This document shows positions 1 to 8,255 of a stretch of DNA of 26,639 nucleotides, in pieces. How positions within the stretch are numbered: the first letter of the stretch is position 1; each line of letters begins with the position of its first letter. The position numbers and the translations under genes were made by a program. The notes beneath the pieces were generated by a model. It did no database searches, was not told the DNA's origin, and saw only the letters and a program-made list of their open reading frames with translations. The DNA is from an uncultured Duganella sp. Its GTDB lineage: Bacteria > Pseudomonadota > Gammaproteobacteria > Burkholderiales > Burkholderiaceae. The stretch spans positions 1-26,639 of the forward strand of contig CAMLRG010000068.1 in assembly GCA_946482335.1 (NCBI GenBank), given 5' to 3'.

Positions 1-2655
1 GAGCGCGCACTGGAGATCGCCGAAGAAGAGGGCATGTACGTCATCGCCCGAACCGGGCCATATGTGAACGCCGAACTGACGGGCGGTGGCTATCCGGGCT
101 GGATGTTCCGCAACCGCGCCGAAGCGCGCACCGACGATCCGGCCTACACTGCTGCGACGGACGAGTGGATGACCCAGATCAACGCGATCATCGCCCGCCA
201 TCAGGCGACGACGGGCGGCGGCAACGTGATCGCCTACCAGCTGGAAAACGAACTTGGCAAAGTGGAGCCCAAGCATGTGCGCCACATGGAGCACCTGGCG
301 CGCAAGGCGCGTGCCGACGGCATCACCGTGCCATTCTTCCACAACGCTGCGGGCCGCCTGCCGGACTGGACGCCGAAGGATTCCAGCGCAGCCTGGGCGA
401 ATCCGGGTCCGACCGAACTGTACGCTTTCGACGGTTATCCAGGGGGCAGCTGCAATGTGTTTGCCGACCCTTCCGGGCCAAACAGGGCGCCGGATTGGGG
501 TATCTACGGCAAGCCGGGGTTGAAGGCGGGCGCCCTGAGTTCGCCCAACACCCCGGGCTTTGCGGCCGAACTGGGCGGCGGCTGGTTCGACTATTGGGGA
601 TCGAACGGCACCTACGACTGCACTGCACGGCGCCAGGGCAAGGGCTACCAGCGCGTGTTCTATGGCACCAACCTGATCAACCGCATCACCATCCACAACA
701 TCTACATGACCTTCGGCGGCACCTCGTGGGGCTGGCTGGCGGGACCGGTGGTCTATACGTCCTACGATTATGGCGCCGCGATTTCCGAAGACCGTGGCTT
801 GCGTGAGAAAGCCTATGCCCTCAAGCAGCAAGGCATGTTCGTGCAGGCGGCGGAGCAGGTGCTGGCGGAAATGGAAAAGGGGCCGGAGCTCAAGACCAGC
901 AACGCCAGGTTGAAGGTCTACCACAACGTCAACCCGAAATTGGGCACCCATATCCTGTTCGCGGTTCACTCGCCCTCGGATGCAGTGACCGACGATCGCG
1001 GCGAATTCGAACTGGCGACACGGGACGGCAAATACAAGGTGCCGCTGCGGGTGAGCGGCCAGGATGGCAAGCTGCTGTTGGCCTCTTACCCAATGGAGCG
1101 GCAGCACCTGGTCTATTCAACTTCGGAGATCCAGACCCACTTCCGCAACGGTGAGCGCGATATCGTGCTGCTGCATGGCCGCGACAAGGAGGAAGGCGAA
1201 ACGGTGCTGCGCTATTCCTCGGCGCCGCAAGTGGACGTCCTGTCCGGGAAAGTCGCTTCCGCCTTCGATCCCGCCAGCGGCGACCTCAAACTGTCATATG
1301 CGCACGAGGGACTGGCGCGCGTCAGGATCAGCGGCGGCGGGCGTGCCCCGCTGCTGCTCTTGCTGGCGGACGAACAGGCCAGTTTCCAGATGTGGCGGCA
1401 GGAGACCGCGCACGGTGCACTGCTGGCGCGGACGCCGGCTTTGCTGCGCTCGGCCAAGCTTGAGCAGGGCACGCTCGCGCTGACCGGCGACACCAGCCAC
1501 GAATCGGCGCTCGAGATTTGGGGGCCGTCCGCTTCGGCAGTCACCTTCAATGGCGAAGCGCTGGCGCTCGCGGTCCAGCCGGATGGCAGCGTGAAGACCG
1601 CCGCGCTCAAGGGGCCGGACCGCGTCAGCCTGCCCAAGCTGTCCGCGCAGCATTGGCTGCGGCGCATGGATAGCCCGGAGGCGCAACCGGGCTTTGACGA
1701 CAGCTCGTGGGTCAAGGCCGACAGCCGCGCTTCCGCCGCCCAGACCTGGACCATGCCCGAGCGCGGCCAGCCCACGCTGAGCATGAGCGACTATGGCTTC
1801 CATCACGGGGACGTCTGGTACCGTGGCCGGCTGCAGGTTTCCGACCCAGCGGCTAACCAGCTCGAACTGTTCTACGGCGCGGGCGGGGCAGGGATGATCC
1901 AGGTCTGGATCGACGGGAAGTTCGTCGGCCAGGACGAGATGGATACTGGCCGCTCCTTCCCGGAAACGACGGACAGCGTCAAATATTCCCTGGGCAAGCT
2001 GACGCCGGGCGAGCACCTCATTGCTGTCATGGTGCGCAACAACTCCCACAACTGGAACCTGATGGCTGACGACTACCACCGCGAGGCGCGGGGACTGATC
2101 TCGGCTTCCCTGACTTCGCGCGGCGGCAAGCGCTTTGCGGTACCGATTGCGTGGCGCATCCAGGGCAATCGCGGTGGCGAGTCGATCGCCGATATGGTAC
2201 GCGGACCGATGAATAATGGCGGGCTGTATGGCGAACGGGAAGGTTGGCACCTGCCGGGGCAGCAGGACGGATGGCACCGTGCGAAACCGACGGCACCGCC
2301 GCCGGCCGCCGGGACTTACTGGCTGCGCACGGCGTTCGACCTCGACCTGCCGAAAGGCCACGACGTGCAGCTTGGGCTGGCGTTCGGCGATGCCGGCAAA
2401 CCGCGCTCGGACCGCAGCAACCGTGCCCTGATTTTCGTGAATGGCTGGAATATGGGCCAGTTCATCGCCAATATCGGCCCGCAGCGTACTTTCGTGATCC
2501 CGCCCGGCATTCTCAACCCGAACGGGCGCAATACTGTCGCGCTTGCCGTGACCACCGATGGGAGGGCCGAAAATGCGCTGGAGCCGGTCAGCCTGGTCAA
2601 CCTGCGCACGGTGCGCGGCGGCGTCGCGCTGGAGACTATGGCGGCCGGCAACTAG
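1..2655 (+). CDS. Beta-galactosidase, glycoside hydrolase family 35 (5' end missing)
   Basis: Retaining exo-beta-galactosidase that removes terminal non-reducing galactose. The reading frame is open from base 1, so the start and probably a signal peptide plus the first part of the TIM barrel lie outside the window; 884 residues are visible. The signature GPYVNAE (with a following GGYPGW) and the acid/base motif QLENELG (Glu at visible residue 84, bases 250-252) are GH35 hallmarks. The likely nucleophile is the Glu of AELGGGWFDYWG (residue 190). The spacing of about 106 residues and the GGWFD..G context resemble the large fungal-type GH35 enzymes of about 1000 residues. The C-terminal half carries galactose-binding-like jelly rolls, ending in a block around VNGWNMGQF. 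The stop is interleaved with that of the convergent YCII gene (shared CTAG). Family call firm; substrate unknown. Confidence 0.93.
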   Translation, partial: ERALEIAEEEGMYVIARTGPYVNAELTGGGYPGWMFRNRAEARTDDPAYTAATDEWMTQINAIIARHQATTGGGNVIAYQLENELGKVEPKHVRHMEHLARKARADGITVPFFHNAAGRLPDWTPKDSSAAWANPGPTELYAFDGYPGGSCNVFADPSGPNRAPDWGIYGKPGLKAGALSSPNTPGFAAELGGGWFDYWGSNGTYDCTARRQGKGYQRVFYGTNLINRITIHNIYMTFGGTSWGWLAGPVVYTSYDYGAAISEDRGLREKAYALKQQGMFVQAAEQVLAEMEKGPELKTSNARLKVYHNVNPKLGTHILFAVHSPSDAVTDDRGEFELATRDGKYKVPLRVSGQDGKLLLASYPMERQHLVYSTSEIQTHFRNGERDIVLLHGRDKEEGETVLRYSSAPQVDVLSGKVASAFDPASGDLKLSYAHEGLARVRISGGGRAPLLLLLADEQASFQMWRQETAHGALLARTPALLRSAKLEQGTLALTGDTSHESALEIWGPSASAVTFNGEALALAVQPDGSVKTAALKGPDRVSLPKLSAQHWLRRMDSPEAQPGFDDSSWVKADSRASAAQTWTMPERGQPTLSMSDYGFHHGDVWYRGRLQVSDPAANQLELFYGAGGAGMIQVWIDGKFVGQDEMDTGRSFPETTDSVKYSLGKLTPGEHLIAVMVRNNSHNWNLMADDYHREARGLISASLTSRGGKRFAVPIAWRIQGNRGGESIADMVRGPMNNGGLYGEREGWHLPGQQDGWHRAKPTAPPPAAGTYWLRTAFDLDLPKGHDVQLGLAFGDAGKPRSDRSNRALIFVNGWNMGQFIANIGPQRTFVIPPGILNPNGRNTVALAVTTDGRAENALEPVSLVNLRTVRGGVALETMAAGN

Positions 2656-2957
2656 CTGGCAAGGTGGGCGATTTCGAGCGAACCGTGTTCGTCGAAGATC
2701 GGGCACTGCTCGGCCAGTTTCACGGCTTCGTTGAAATCGGATGCCGCCAGCACGGAATAACCGGCCAGCGCGCTGCTGGACGATTTCGGTCCGGACAGGC
2801 GTGTATCGATATCGACGCTGCCGCTGGTCAGGTTGCCACGGTCGAGCACATGGGAGCCCAGCGAATCGAACCAGCGGGACCAACGTTGCGGATCGTGCAG
2901 TTGCGTTTCAACCGGGCCATTGGGGGCGCCGCGATAGACAAGCAGGAATTGCTCCAT
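2652..2957 (-). CDS. YCII-related (DGPF-type) small protein
   Basis: Predicted 101-residue cytoplasmic protein of the YCII/dimeric alpha-beta barrel type. It opens with MEQFLLVYRG and has later stretches typical of the family (LAGYSVLAASDFNEAV, then AEQCPIFDEHGSLEIA). Relatives are small dimeric proteins, often of unknown role and sometimes near sigma factors. I chose the ATG at 2957 because TAGGAGG lies just upstream, whereas the longer in-frame start at 2984 has no ribosome binding site and adds non-conserved residues. It follows the thiamine-diphosphate enzyme by 81 bases on the same strand and may be the last gene of that cluster. Biochemical role unknown. Confidence 0.8.
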   Translation of the reverse strand: MEQFLLVYRGAPNGPVETQLHDPQRWSRWFDSLGSHVLDRGNLTSGSVDIDTRLSGPKSSSSALAGYSVLAASDFNEAVKLAEQCPIFDEHGSLEIAHLAS

Positions 2958-3038
2958 ACGGCCTCCTATAAAGAACGCATCCATGCATCAATCTTAGCAA
3001 TAGCGCCGCGCGCAAGACGCACCGTTGGCCGGCGGCGC

Positions 3039-4826
3039 TCAGCGGGCCGGCGGGAACAGTCCGTCCCAGGCTTCCTTGATGGACGAGGTGATGATGCCCA
3101 TCGCATCCGGGTCACCCTGCAGCAACGCGCGCGCATAGGCCAATGCCTGCTTGGCCGACACGTGCGGCGGCAGCGGCACGACGTCGGGGTCGGTGACCAT
3201 TTCGAGCAGCGTGGGAACGTCGGCATGGAGCGCCGCGTCCCAGGCGGGACCAATGTCTTCCGGACGGTCGACCCGCAAGCCGCGCAAGCCAAGCAATTCG
3301 GCGTAGCGTGCGTAAGGGAAATCGGGCAGCGCCTGCGACGGTACGTAGCGCGGGTCGCCGGCCGTGGCGCGCTGCTCCCAGCTGACCATGTTCAGGTCCC
3401 CGTTGTTCAGCACCATCACGGTCAGGCCGGCATTGCCCCATTCGCGCCAGACCCTGGCCACGGTGATCAGGGCATTGATCCCATTCATCTGCATGGCCCC
3501 GTCGCCCAGCAGGGCGATCACATGACGGTCGGGGCAGATGTATTTGGCTGCCAGTGCGTACGGCACGGCCGAACCCATGGTCGACAGCCCGCCGGACAGC
3601 GAGCCGCGCATGCCACGCCGGAAGCGCAGATCACGCGCATACCAGCCGGCGCTGGTACCGGAGTCGCAAGTGATGATGCAATTGTCCGGCAGGCGTGGCG
3701 AGAGTTCCCAGAACACCCGTTGCGGGTTGATCGGACGCGCCGCGTTCATGGCGCGCGCCTCCAGCACACGCCACCATCGCGCCACCTGTTCTTCGATATG
3801 GCGGCGCCAGGCATCGTCCGGTTTCGGTTCCAGCAGCGGCAGCAGGGCGCGCAAGGTGGCGGCGCTGTCGCCGGCCAGGCCGACTTCGACGGGATAGCGC
3901 AAGTTCAGCATGCGGCCATCGATGTCGATCTGTACCGCGCGCGCCTGCCCCTCCTTGGGGAGGAACTCGGAGTACGGGAAGGCCGTGCCGACCATCAGCA
4001 GGGTATCGCACTGCGTCATCAAGTCCCAGCTCGGTTTGGTGCCCAACAGCCCGATGCTGCCGGTGACATAGGGCAGGTCGTCGGGGACGCAAGCCTTGCC
4101 CAGCAAGGCTTTGGCGACGCCGGCGCCCAGGCGCTCGGCAACCTCAATGAGCTCGTCGGTGGCGTGCAGGGCCCCGGCGCCGGCCAGGATGGCGACTTTG
4201 CTGCCGGCGTTGAGTACCGCCGCTGCCCGGCGCAGCGCATCCTCCGGTGGCGTCACGGCGTGGCCGGTAATGCCAATGCCGGTCAGCACGGTGCCATGTT
4301 CGCGCGGCGGCGTCTCGACCGCTTTCTCTTCCTGGACGTCGTTGGGGATGATGATGCAGGTGACCGTGCGCCGTTCCTGCGCAATGCGCATGGCGCGGTC
4401 GACCAGGTGGCGGATTTGCGCCGGATGGCTGGCCATGTAGATGAAATCGCTGGCTACGTCCTTGAACAGCGAGAGCAGGTCCACTTCCTGCTGGTAATCG
4501 CCGCCCAGGGCCATGCGGCTTTGCTGGCCGACAATCGCCAGCACGGGCTGGTGGTCGAGCTTCGCGTCGTAAAGCCCGTTGAGCAGGTGGATGGCACCGG
4601 GCCCGGAGGTTGCGAGGCAAACGCCCGTTTCGCCACTGAACTTGGCGTGGGCGCAGGCCAGGAACGCGGCCAGTTCTTCATGCCGCGCCTGGAAAAAGTC
4701 GATGCCGGACTTGCCGCGCCCGAAAGCCCCGATGATGCCATTGATGCCATCGCCGGGGTAGCCGTAAATGCGCCGCACACCCCACGCGGCCAAGCGGCGC
4801 AGCAGAAAATCGCTGACGGTGTCCAT
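3039..4826 (-). CDS. Thiamine-diphosphate-dependent enzyme, pyruvate oxidase (PoxB)-like
   Basis: 595-residue member of the acetolactate synthase/pyruvate oxidase family, close to the usual length of PoxB (about 570). The N-terminal Pyr domain has YGYPGDGING and the catalytic glutamate in RHEEL (Glu50) that activates the thiamine ring. A central domain (about residues 190-330) resembles the FAD/regulatory domain, with GTAFPYSEFLP. The C-terminal PP domain has the diphosphate/metal motif GDGAMQMNG...LNNGDLN near residues 440-480. Family members decarboxylate pyruvate or other 2-oxo acids, giving acetate or acyloins; which applies here cannot be read from the sequence. The start at 4826 has only a weak Shine-Dalgarno. 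It lies 75 bases downstream of the SDR gene on the same strand and may be cotranscribed with it. Confidence 0.85.
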   Translation of the reverse strand: MDTVSDFLLRRLAAWGVRRIYGYPGDGINGIIGAFGRGKSGIDFFQARHEELAAFLACAHAKFSGETGVCLATSGPGAIHLLNGLYDAKLDHQPVLAIVGQQSRMALGGDYQQEVDLLSLFKDVASDFIYMASHPAQIRHLVDRAMRIAQERRTVTCIIIPNDVQEEKAVETPPREHGTVLTGIGITGHAVTPPEDALRRAAAVLNAGSKVAILAGAGALHATDELIEVAERLGAGVAKALLGKACVPDDLPYVTGSIGLLGTKPSWDLMTQCDTLLMVGTAFPYSEFLPKEGQARAVQIDIDGRMLNLRYPVEVGLAGDSAATLRALLPLLEPKPDDAWRRHIEEQVARWWRVLEARAMNAARPINPQRVFWELSPRLPDNCIITCDSGTSAGWYARDLRFRRGMRGSLSGGLSTMGSAVPYALAAKYICPDRHVIALLGDGAMQMNGINALITVARVWREWGNAGLTVMVLNNGDLNMVSWEQRATAGDPRYVPSQALPDFPYARYAELLGLRGLRVDRPEDIGPAWDAALHADVPTLLEMVTDPDVVPLPPHVSAKQALAYARALLQGDPDAMGIITSSIKEAWDGLFPPAR

Positions 4827-4901
4827 GGGCGCATTATGGACGCCTGTGCCAAACCGGCGCGCACGGTCTGGCGGCGCGCCGGCTTGCCGCCGAGCTGGAA
4901 C

Positions 4902-5612
4902 TCAGTGGCCGGCGATCTGTCCGCCGTCCACGTGCAGGATTTCGCCGGTGACGAAGGGCGCGTTTTCCAGGTACATCACAGCTTGTGCGATGTCGTCCAC
5001 CTCGCCAATGCGGCCCATGGGGTGCAGGGCGGCCAGTGCCGCATGGTTTTCCGGCGCATGCATCGGTGTCCTGATGATGCCAGGCGCCACGGCATTGACG
5101 CGGATGCCGCGCTTTGCATATTCGACGGCCAGCGAGCGGGTTGCCGCTGCAATGCCGCCTTTGCTCAGCGAGGCAAGAACGGACGGGACGCCATCGACCG
5201 CATGGTCGACCAGCGTGGTGGTAATGCTGACGATATGACCGCTGCCGTTTTTCCCCATCTCGGCGATTGCCAGCTGGGTGATGTGGAAGAAGCCATTGAG
5301 GTTGGTATTGCCGACCGCCTCATAGTCTTCCTGGGTGTAGGCAGTGAACGGCTTGGCGATGAAGATGCCGGCATTGTTGACCAGGGCATCGATGCGTCCG
5401 AAGCGGGACAGGGCTTCATTGACCACGCGCTGTGCCGTGTCACGCTGGCCGATATCGCCGGCGACTGCGATCACGTTCGGGTCGTCGCCCTGGCGGATAT
5501 TGCGCGAAGTGGCAATGACGCGATAGCCTTGCTCGCGGTAGGCTTGGACAATGCCGGCGCCAAGACCTTGCGACGCGCCGGTGACAATTGCGACTTTGGG
5601 GGAAGAGTTCAT
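4902..5612 (-). CDS. Short-chain dehydrogenase/reductase family protein lacking the catalytic Tyr
   Basis: 236-residue Rossmann-fold SDR. The cofactor motif TGASQGLGAG, the structural NNAG and a C-terminal NAVAPGIIRTPMH region are clear. At the active site the usual YxxxK reads ASLSK (bases near 5160), so Lys is kept but the Tyr position is Ala, and the upstream catalytic Ser region reads ITTT. This looks like a divergent subfamily rather than random decay because the rest is intact, so catalysis may be altered or lost. The ATG at 5612 is preceded by GGAG at good spacing; a further in-frame ATG at 5624 lacks one. The gene lies 95 bases downstream of the LysR gene on the same strand and has its own possible promoter. 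Confidence 0.88.
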   Translation of the reverse strand: MNSSPKVAIVTGASQGLGAGIVQAYREQGYRVIATSRNIRQGDDPNVIAVAGDIGQRDTAQRVVNEALSRFGRIDALVNNAGIFIAKPFTAYTQEDYEAVGNTNLNGFFHITQLAIAEMGKNGSGHIVSITTTLVDHAVDGVPSVLASLSKGGIAAATRSLAVEYAKRGIRVNAVAPGIIRTPMHAPENHAALAALHPMGRIGEVDDIAQAVMYLENAPFVTGEILHVDGGQIAGH

Positions 5613-5645
5613 TTTGTGCTCCATCGGGTTGGTTGCGATGGCTCT

Positions 5646-5674
5646 AATGTAGGTTTTCCCCGGCGCGAATTGAA
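5646..5674 (-). promoter_or_regulatory. Candidate sigma-70 promoter for the SDR gene
   Basis: Read on the minus strand, TTCAAT (-35) and TACATT (-10) are separated by 17 bases in the 95-base gap between the LysR stop and the SDR start. Both hexamers match the consensus at about 4 of 6 positions. The implied leader is about 25-30 bases. Inference from pattern only. Confidence 0.3.
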
Positions 5675-5707
5675 GAGACACGGCGGATCAACACTTTTGC
5701 GCGCGCG

Positions 5708-6613
5708 TCACAAATGCGCCACCAGGAAGTCGACGAAAGTGCGTGCGCGCAGCGGCAAGTGCCGTGCATGCGGATACAGCAGGATGAAGGGACGCGACGT
5801 ACCGCCATGTTTTGGCAGCAGTTCAACCAGCTCGCCGCGCGCGAGATCCTGTTCGACGATGAAGCGGTAGGTCTGTACGATGCCGGCGCCGCTGCGCGCC
5901 AGCGTGACGATGCCCAGCACGTCTTCGGCGCAGCACAAGCCGCCTTCGGTAAGGATCTCTTCCTGGACACCGTTGCGCATGAAGGGCCAGGGTATGCGCT
6001 TGCCCGTACTGGGGAGCTCGAACTGGATGCATTCGTGCTTTGCCAGGTCTTCCAGCGACTTGGGTCGGCCGGCGCGTTTCAGGTAGGCTGGCGCCGCGAC
6101 CAGCACCAGTTCCGCGTCTTCCAGCTTACGCGCGATCAAGCTGGAATCCGGCGGCGTGCGGCCACGGATCGCCAGGTCGAAGCCTTCCTCGGCGAAATCG
6201 ATATTGCGGTTGCTGACATGGATGTCCAGCGTCACTTCGGGATACAGCCTGCGGAATTCGCCGAGCAGCGGCAGCAGGCGGTAATGGGCGTAAGGCGTGG
6301 GGGCGCTGATGCGCAGCGCACCGGCGGGTACGGCCTGGCCACCGGAGACTTCACGCTCGGCATCGGCCAACTGGTTCAGCGCCTGCCGGCATTGCTCAAA
6401 ATACGTCCTGCCGCCATCGGTCAGGCGGATCTGGCGCGTGGTGCGCACGAACAGCCTAACGCCCAGGCGCTGCTCCAGCCGCGCGACGGAGCGGCTCACC
6501 GCAGCCGGCGTCACGCCCGCCGCCGTCGCCGCCGCAGTGAACCCGCCCAGCTCGGCGGCCAGGCAAAACAGTTCGATACTCCCCAGCAGGACATCATCAA
6601 ATTGGCGCCGCAC
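5708..6613 (-). CDS. LysR-family transcriptional regulator
   Basis: 301-residue regulator of standard LysR length. The N-terminal winged helix-turn-helix covers about residues 12-70 (GGFTAAATAAGVTPAAVSRS, then LEQRLGVRLF). A periplasmic-binding-protein-like effector domain follows from about residue 95 (GALRISAPTPY). Such proteins bind DNA as tetramers and respond to a small molecule. The start is GTG at 6613, preceded by a run of seven G that serves as the Shine-Dalgarno. It points the same way as the SDR, TPP-enzyme and YCII genes below it and away from the membrane protein gene at 6784, so either side may be its target. The domain architecture is of the common PBP2 (CrgA-like) type; the effector is unknown. 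Confidence 0.93.
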   Translation of the reverse strand: MRRQFDDVLLGSIELFCLAAELGGFTAAATAAGVTPAAVSRSVARLEQRLGVRLFVRTTRQIRLTDGGRTYFEQCRQALNQLADAEREVSGGQAVPAGALRISAPTPYAHYRLLPLLGEFRRLYPEVTLDIHVSNRNIDFAEEGFDLAIRGRTPPDSSLIARKLEDAELVLVAAPAYLKRAGRPKSLEDLAKHECIQFELPSTGKRIPWPFMRNGVQEEILTEGGLCCAEDVLGIVTLARSGAGIVQTYRFIVEQDLARGELVELLPKHGGTSRPFILLYPHARHLPLRARTFVDFLVAHL

Positions 6614-6656
6614 AGTTCGTCCCCCCCTGAATTAGTTACATCATGTGTCGATATTG

Positions 6657-6699
6657 GCAGGATCTAAACTGTTTATCAACTCGATTGCAAAAATCCTGC
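6657..6699. repeat. Inverted repeat in the LysR/membrane-protein divergent gap
   Basis: The 170-base divergent gap (6614-6783) is AT-richer than its surroundings. It contains GCAGGAT at 6657-6663 and its exact complement ATCCTGC at 6693-6699, with 29 bases between. It could be a spaced operator for the adjacent LysR protein. I find no convincing promoter for the plus-strand gene, and nothing else in this gap. Confidence 0.3.
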
Positions 6700-6783
6700 G
6701 TTCCCACCCAGGCGTGGAAATCTGTGACGTTTGCTTCCGGGGCGATTTGGGACAATTCCAGTTTTCACTGACTTGTTCCGCAA

Positions 6784-7863
6784 ATGCCCAGCACACCCAA
6801 TCATTGGCTCAAAACGCCGCGCCGCCGCTTGGCTTTCGTACTCGCGGTGGGCAGCCTGACAATCTTCGTGCTGCTGAAATCCGCCGGCACCGTGTGGCTC
6901 CTCAGGATCTTCGGGCTGGGGGTTGCCTGCTATGGGCTGGTACTGGTCAGGCGCTTCTGGAAAGCCTGGAACGGCGTCCGCAAAGGCGTGCGGCGCTGGG
7001 AGATGCGCGTCGTGAAGTCATGGCGGGAGTTCGCCAGATATAGTCCATTCGTGCAGGCGCTTCATGTGCTGGGTTTCGCGCTTGGCCTTCTTTGGACGTC
7101 GATCGTCGTCGGTTTGCAGGCCGATGCGGAGCCAGTCTACTGGGCCGCAGTGATCGTGCTGGGTATCGCAGGGGTCTGCGAGATCACTGTCCAAATGGGG
7201 AGGATCGTGCGGAAAGCCTGGGCGCCGCTGCTTGGGAAGATCATTGCGGTGTCGTTCGGCGTCGCCTTGGCTGCACTCGCCTTGTCGAGCGCAAAGCAGC
7301 TCGCCCACGCCATTTCGCCAATCGACACCAAATACATGTCGGAATTTACCGCAATTGTCGCGGCACTTTACCTTCCGTTCATGTATCTGGCTGCCGCCGG
7401 GGTGGCAATGGCGGTGTATGCGTTGTTCCAGGTGTTCGTTTTCTGGGTGGTCAGCTCGGCTGGCATGATTGCGGAAAACCTCAGACCATTCCTCGGCGAA
7501 CACAACAATATGCGGCTCAGAATGTACTGGTACAGGATCCGGTGCGGAAAGAGGCCCCCCGGTGGGGTCTTGCCGCCAAAGACGTCGTTCCCGCCATCGG
7601 AAATTTCGCTCTTCGTATCCCCGATCTCAAAAGTCATCGTTGCCACAGTCCTGGTCGGCGGCGTGCAGGAGGTGACAAAGTTCCTTCCCCATGCGTTGCC
7701 ATTCCTGACCCGCACGATGGTGGAGGTGGAATACCGGCAGAACAGCGGATGCAGGGGGCTTCCACGCGGCGCGCGGGTGGTCTATATGGATGACGGGAAT
7801 ATTTCGATTGCGGAGGTGAAGGGAAACTCTTTTACCTTCAGGGTCGGGGCCTGCAACTACTGA
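6784..7863 (+). CDS. Multi-pass inner-membrane protein of unknown function
   Basis: 359 residues; I do not recognise a family. Hydrophobic segments lie at about residues 15-34, 38-55, 84-105, 112-130, 145-165 and 188-228 (long, probably two passes), with a weaker one near 280-300. Basic residues between the second and third segments (RRFWKAWNGVRKGVRRWEMR) suggest a cytoplasmic loop. The last 55 residues form a small soluble tail with two cysteines. There is no Shine-Dalgarno before the ATG. Hand counts of sample lines give about 47-58% GC against about 70% in msbA, and the gene stands alone between oppositely oriented units, so recent acquisition is possible. It converges on the cupin gene with a 31-base gap containing a GC-rich palindrome (CGGCGCGCCG). 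Confidence 0.75.
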   Translation: MPSTPNHWLKTPRRRLAFVLAVGSLTIFVLLKSAGTVWLLRIFGLGVACYGLVLVRRFWKAWNGVRKGVRRWEMRVVKSWREFARYSPFVQALHVLGFALGLLWTSIVVGLQADAEPVYWAAVIVLGIAGVCEITVQMGRIVRKAWAPLLGKIIAVSFGVALAALALSSAKQLAHAISPIDTKYMSEFTAIVAALYLPFMYLAAAGVAMAVYALFQVFVFWVVSSAGMIAENLRPFLGEHNNMRLRMYWYRIRCGKRPPGGVLPPKTSFPPSEISLFVSPISKVIVATVLVGGVQEVTKFLPHALPFLTRTMVEVEYRQNSGCRGLPRGARVVYMDDGNISIAEVKGNSFTFRVGACNY

Positions 7864-7894
7864 TGCCGATTGGCGGCGCGCCGGCCCCGGGCGC

Positions 7895-8251
7895 TTAGCG
7901 CTCGACGATCACGTAGTGCTTGCGGACGGGCTCGACGACTTCGAACACGCCTTTGAAACCGGCCGGGATGACCATGGCGTCGCCGGGGCCGGCTTCGGCG
8001 GCGTGGCCTTGCTCGTCGATGATGCGGACGCGGCCTTCCAGGACGTAAAAGTATTCATCCTTGTTTGGCGCGAAGGCGATGCGCCAGCTGCCTTTCTCGC
8101 AGGCCCAGATGCCGGCATGGACGTCGCCGCTGGCGCTGGTGAAGTGGTTCCATGTCGTGCGCGTTGGATTACCCTCGAGCCGGCGCTCTTGGCGCGGATG
8201 GTCGTATTCGGGGACGGGAGCTTGGGTGCGGAATTCGGTAATGGCTGGCAT
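7895..8251 (-). CDS. Cupin-domain protein (cupin_3/DUF861-like)
   Basis: 118-residue small beta-barrel protein. The conserved cupin stretch runs from about residue 60: WRIAF, then EYFYVLEGRVRIIDEQG and a second motif GPGDAMVIPAGFKGVFEV. The histidines that bind metal in classic cupins are not evident in the first motif, as is common in the DUF861 branch related to EutQ and ureidoglycolate proteins, so catalytic activity is uncertain. The start at 8251 is four bases after the stop of the ribonuclease Z gene with no strong Shine-Dalgarno, which suggests translational coupling in a two-gene operon. No link of function to tRNA processing is evident. Confidence 0.82.
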   Translation of the reverse strand: MPAITEFRTQAPVPEYDHPRQERRLEGNPTRTTWNHFTSASGDVHAGIWACEKGSWRIAFAPNKDEYFYVLEGRVRIIDEQGHAAEAGPGDAMVIPAGFKGVFEVVEPVRKHYVIVER

Positions 8252-8255
8252 GGGG

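Noticed and set aside
1294..2883. Long open frame (about 529 codons) on the minus strand inside the GH35 gene
   Set aside because: Antisense to a gene with clear catalytic motifs; the product is Arg/His/Ala-rich with no domain, as expected when the complementary frame of GC-rich codons lacks stops.
4871..4880. Recurring GGCGCGCC-type palindromes (also near 7874, 8268, 15354 and 20868) as a dispersed repeat family
   Set aside because: Copies occur inside genes as well as in gaps, share no longer flanking sequence, and such words are expected by chance at this GC content.
2244..5870. Open frame of about 1208 codons on the plus strand across the YCII, TPP-enzyme and SDR genes
   Set aside because: Runs antisense through three genes with recognisable families and crosses their boundaries; composition is that of a GC-rich shadow frame.
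7864..7894. Terminator between the membrane protein and cupin genes
   Set aside because: The GC-rich palindrome leaves no loop and no T-run follows; other pairings give only five-pair stems.
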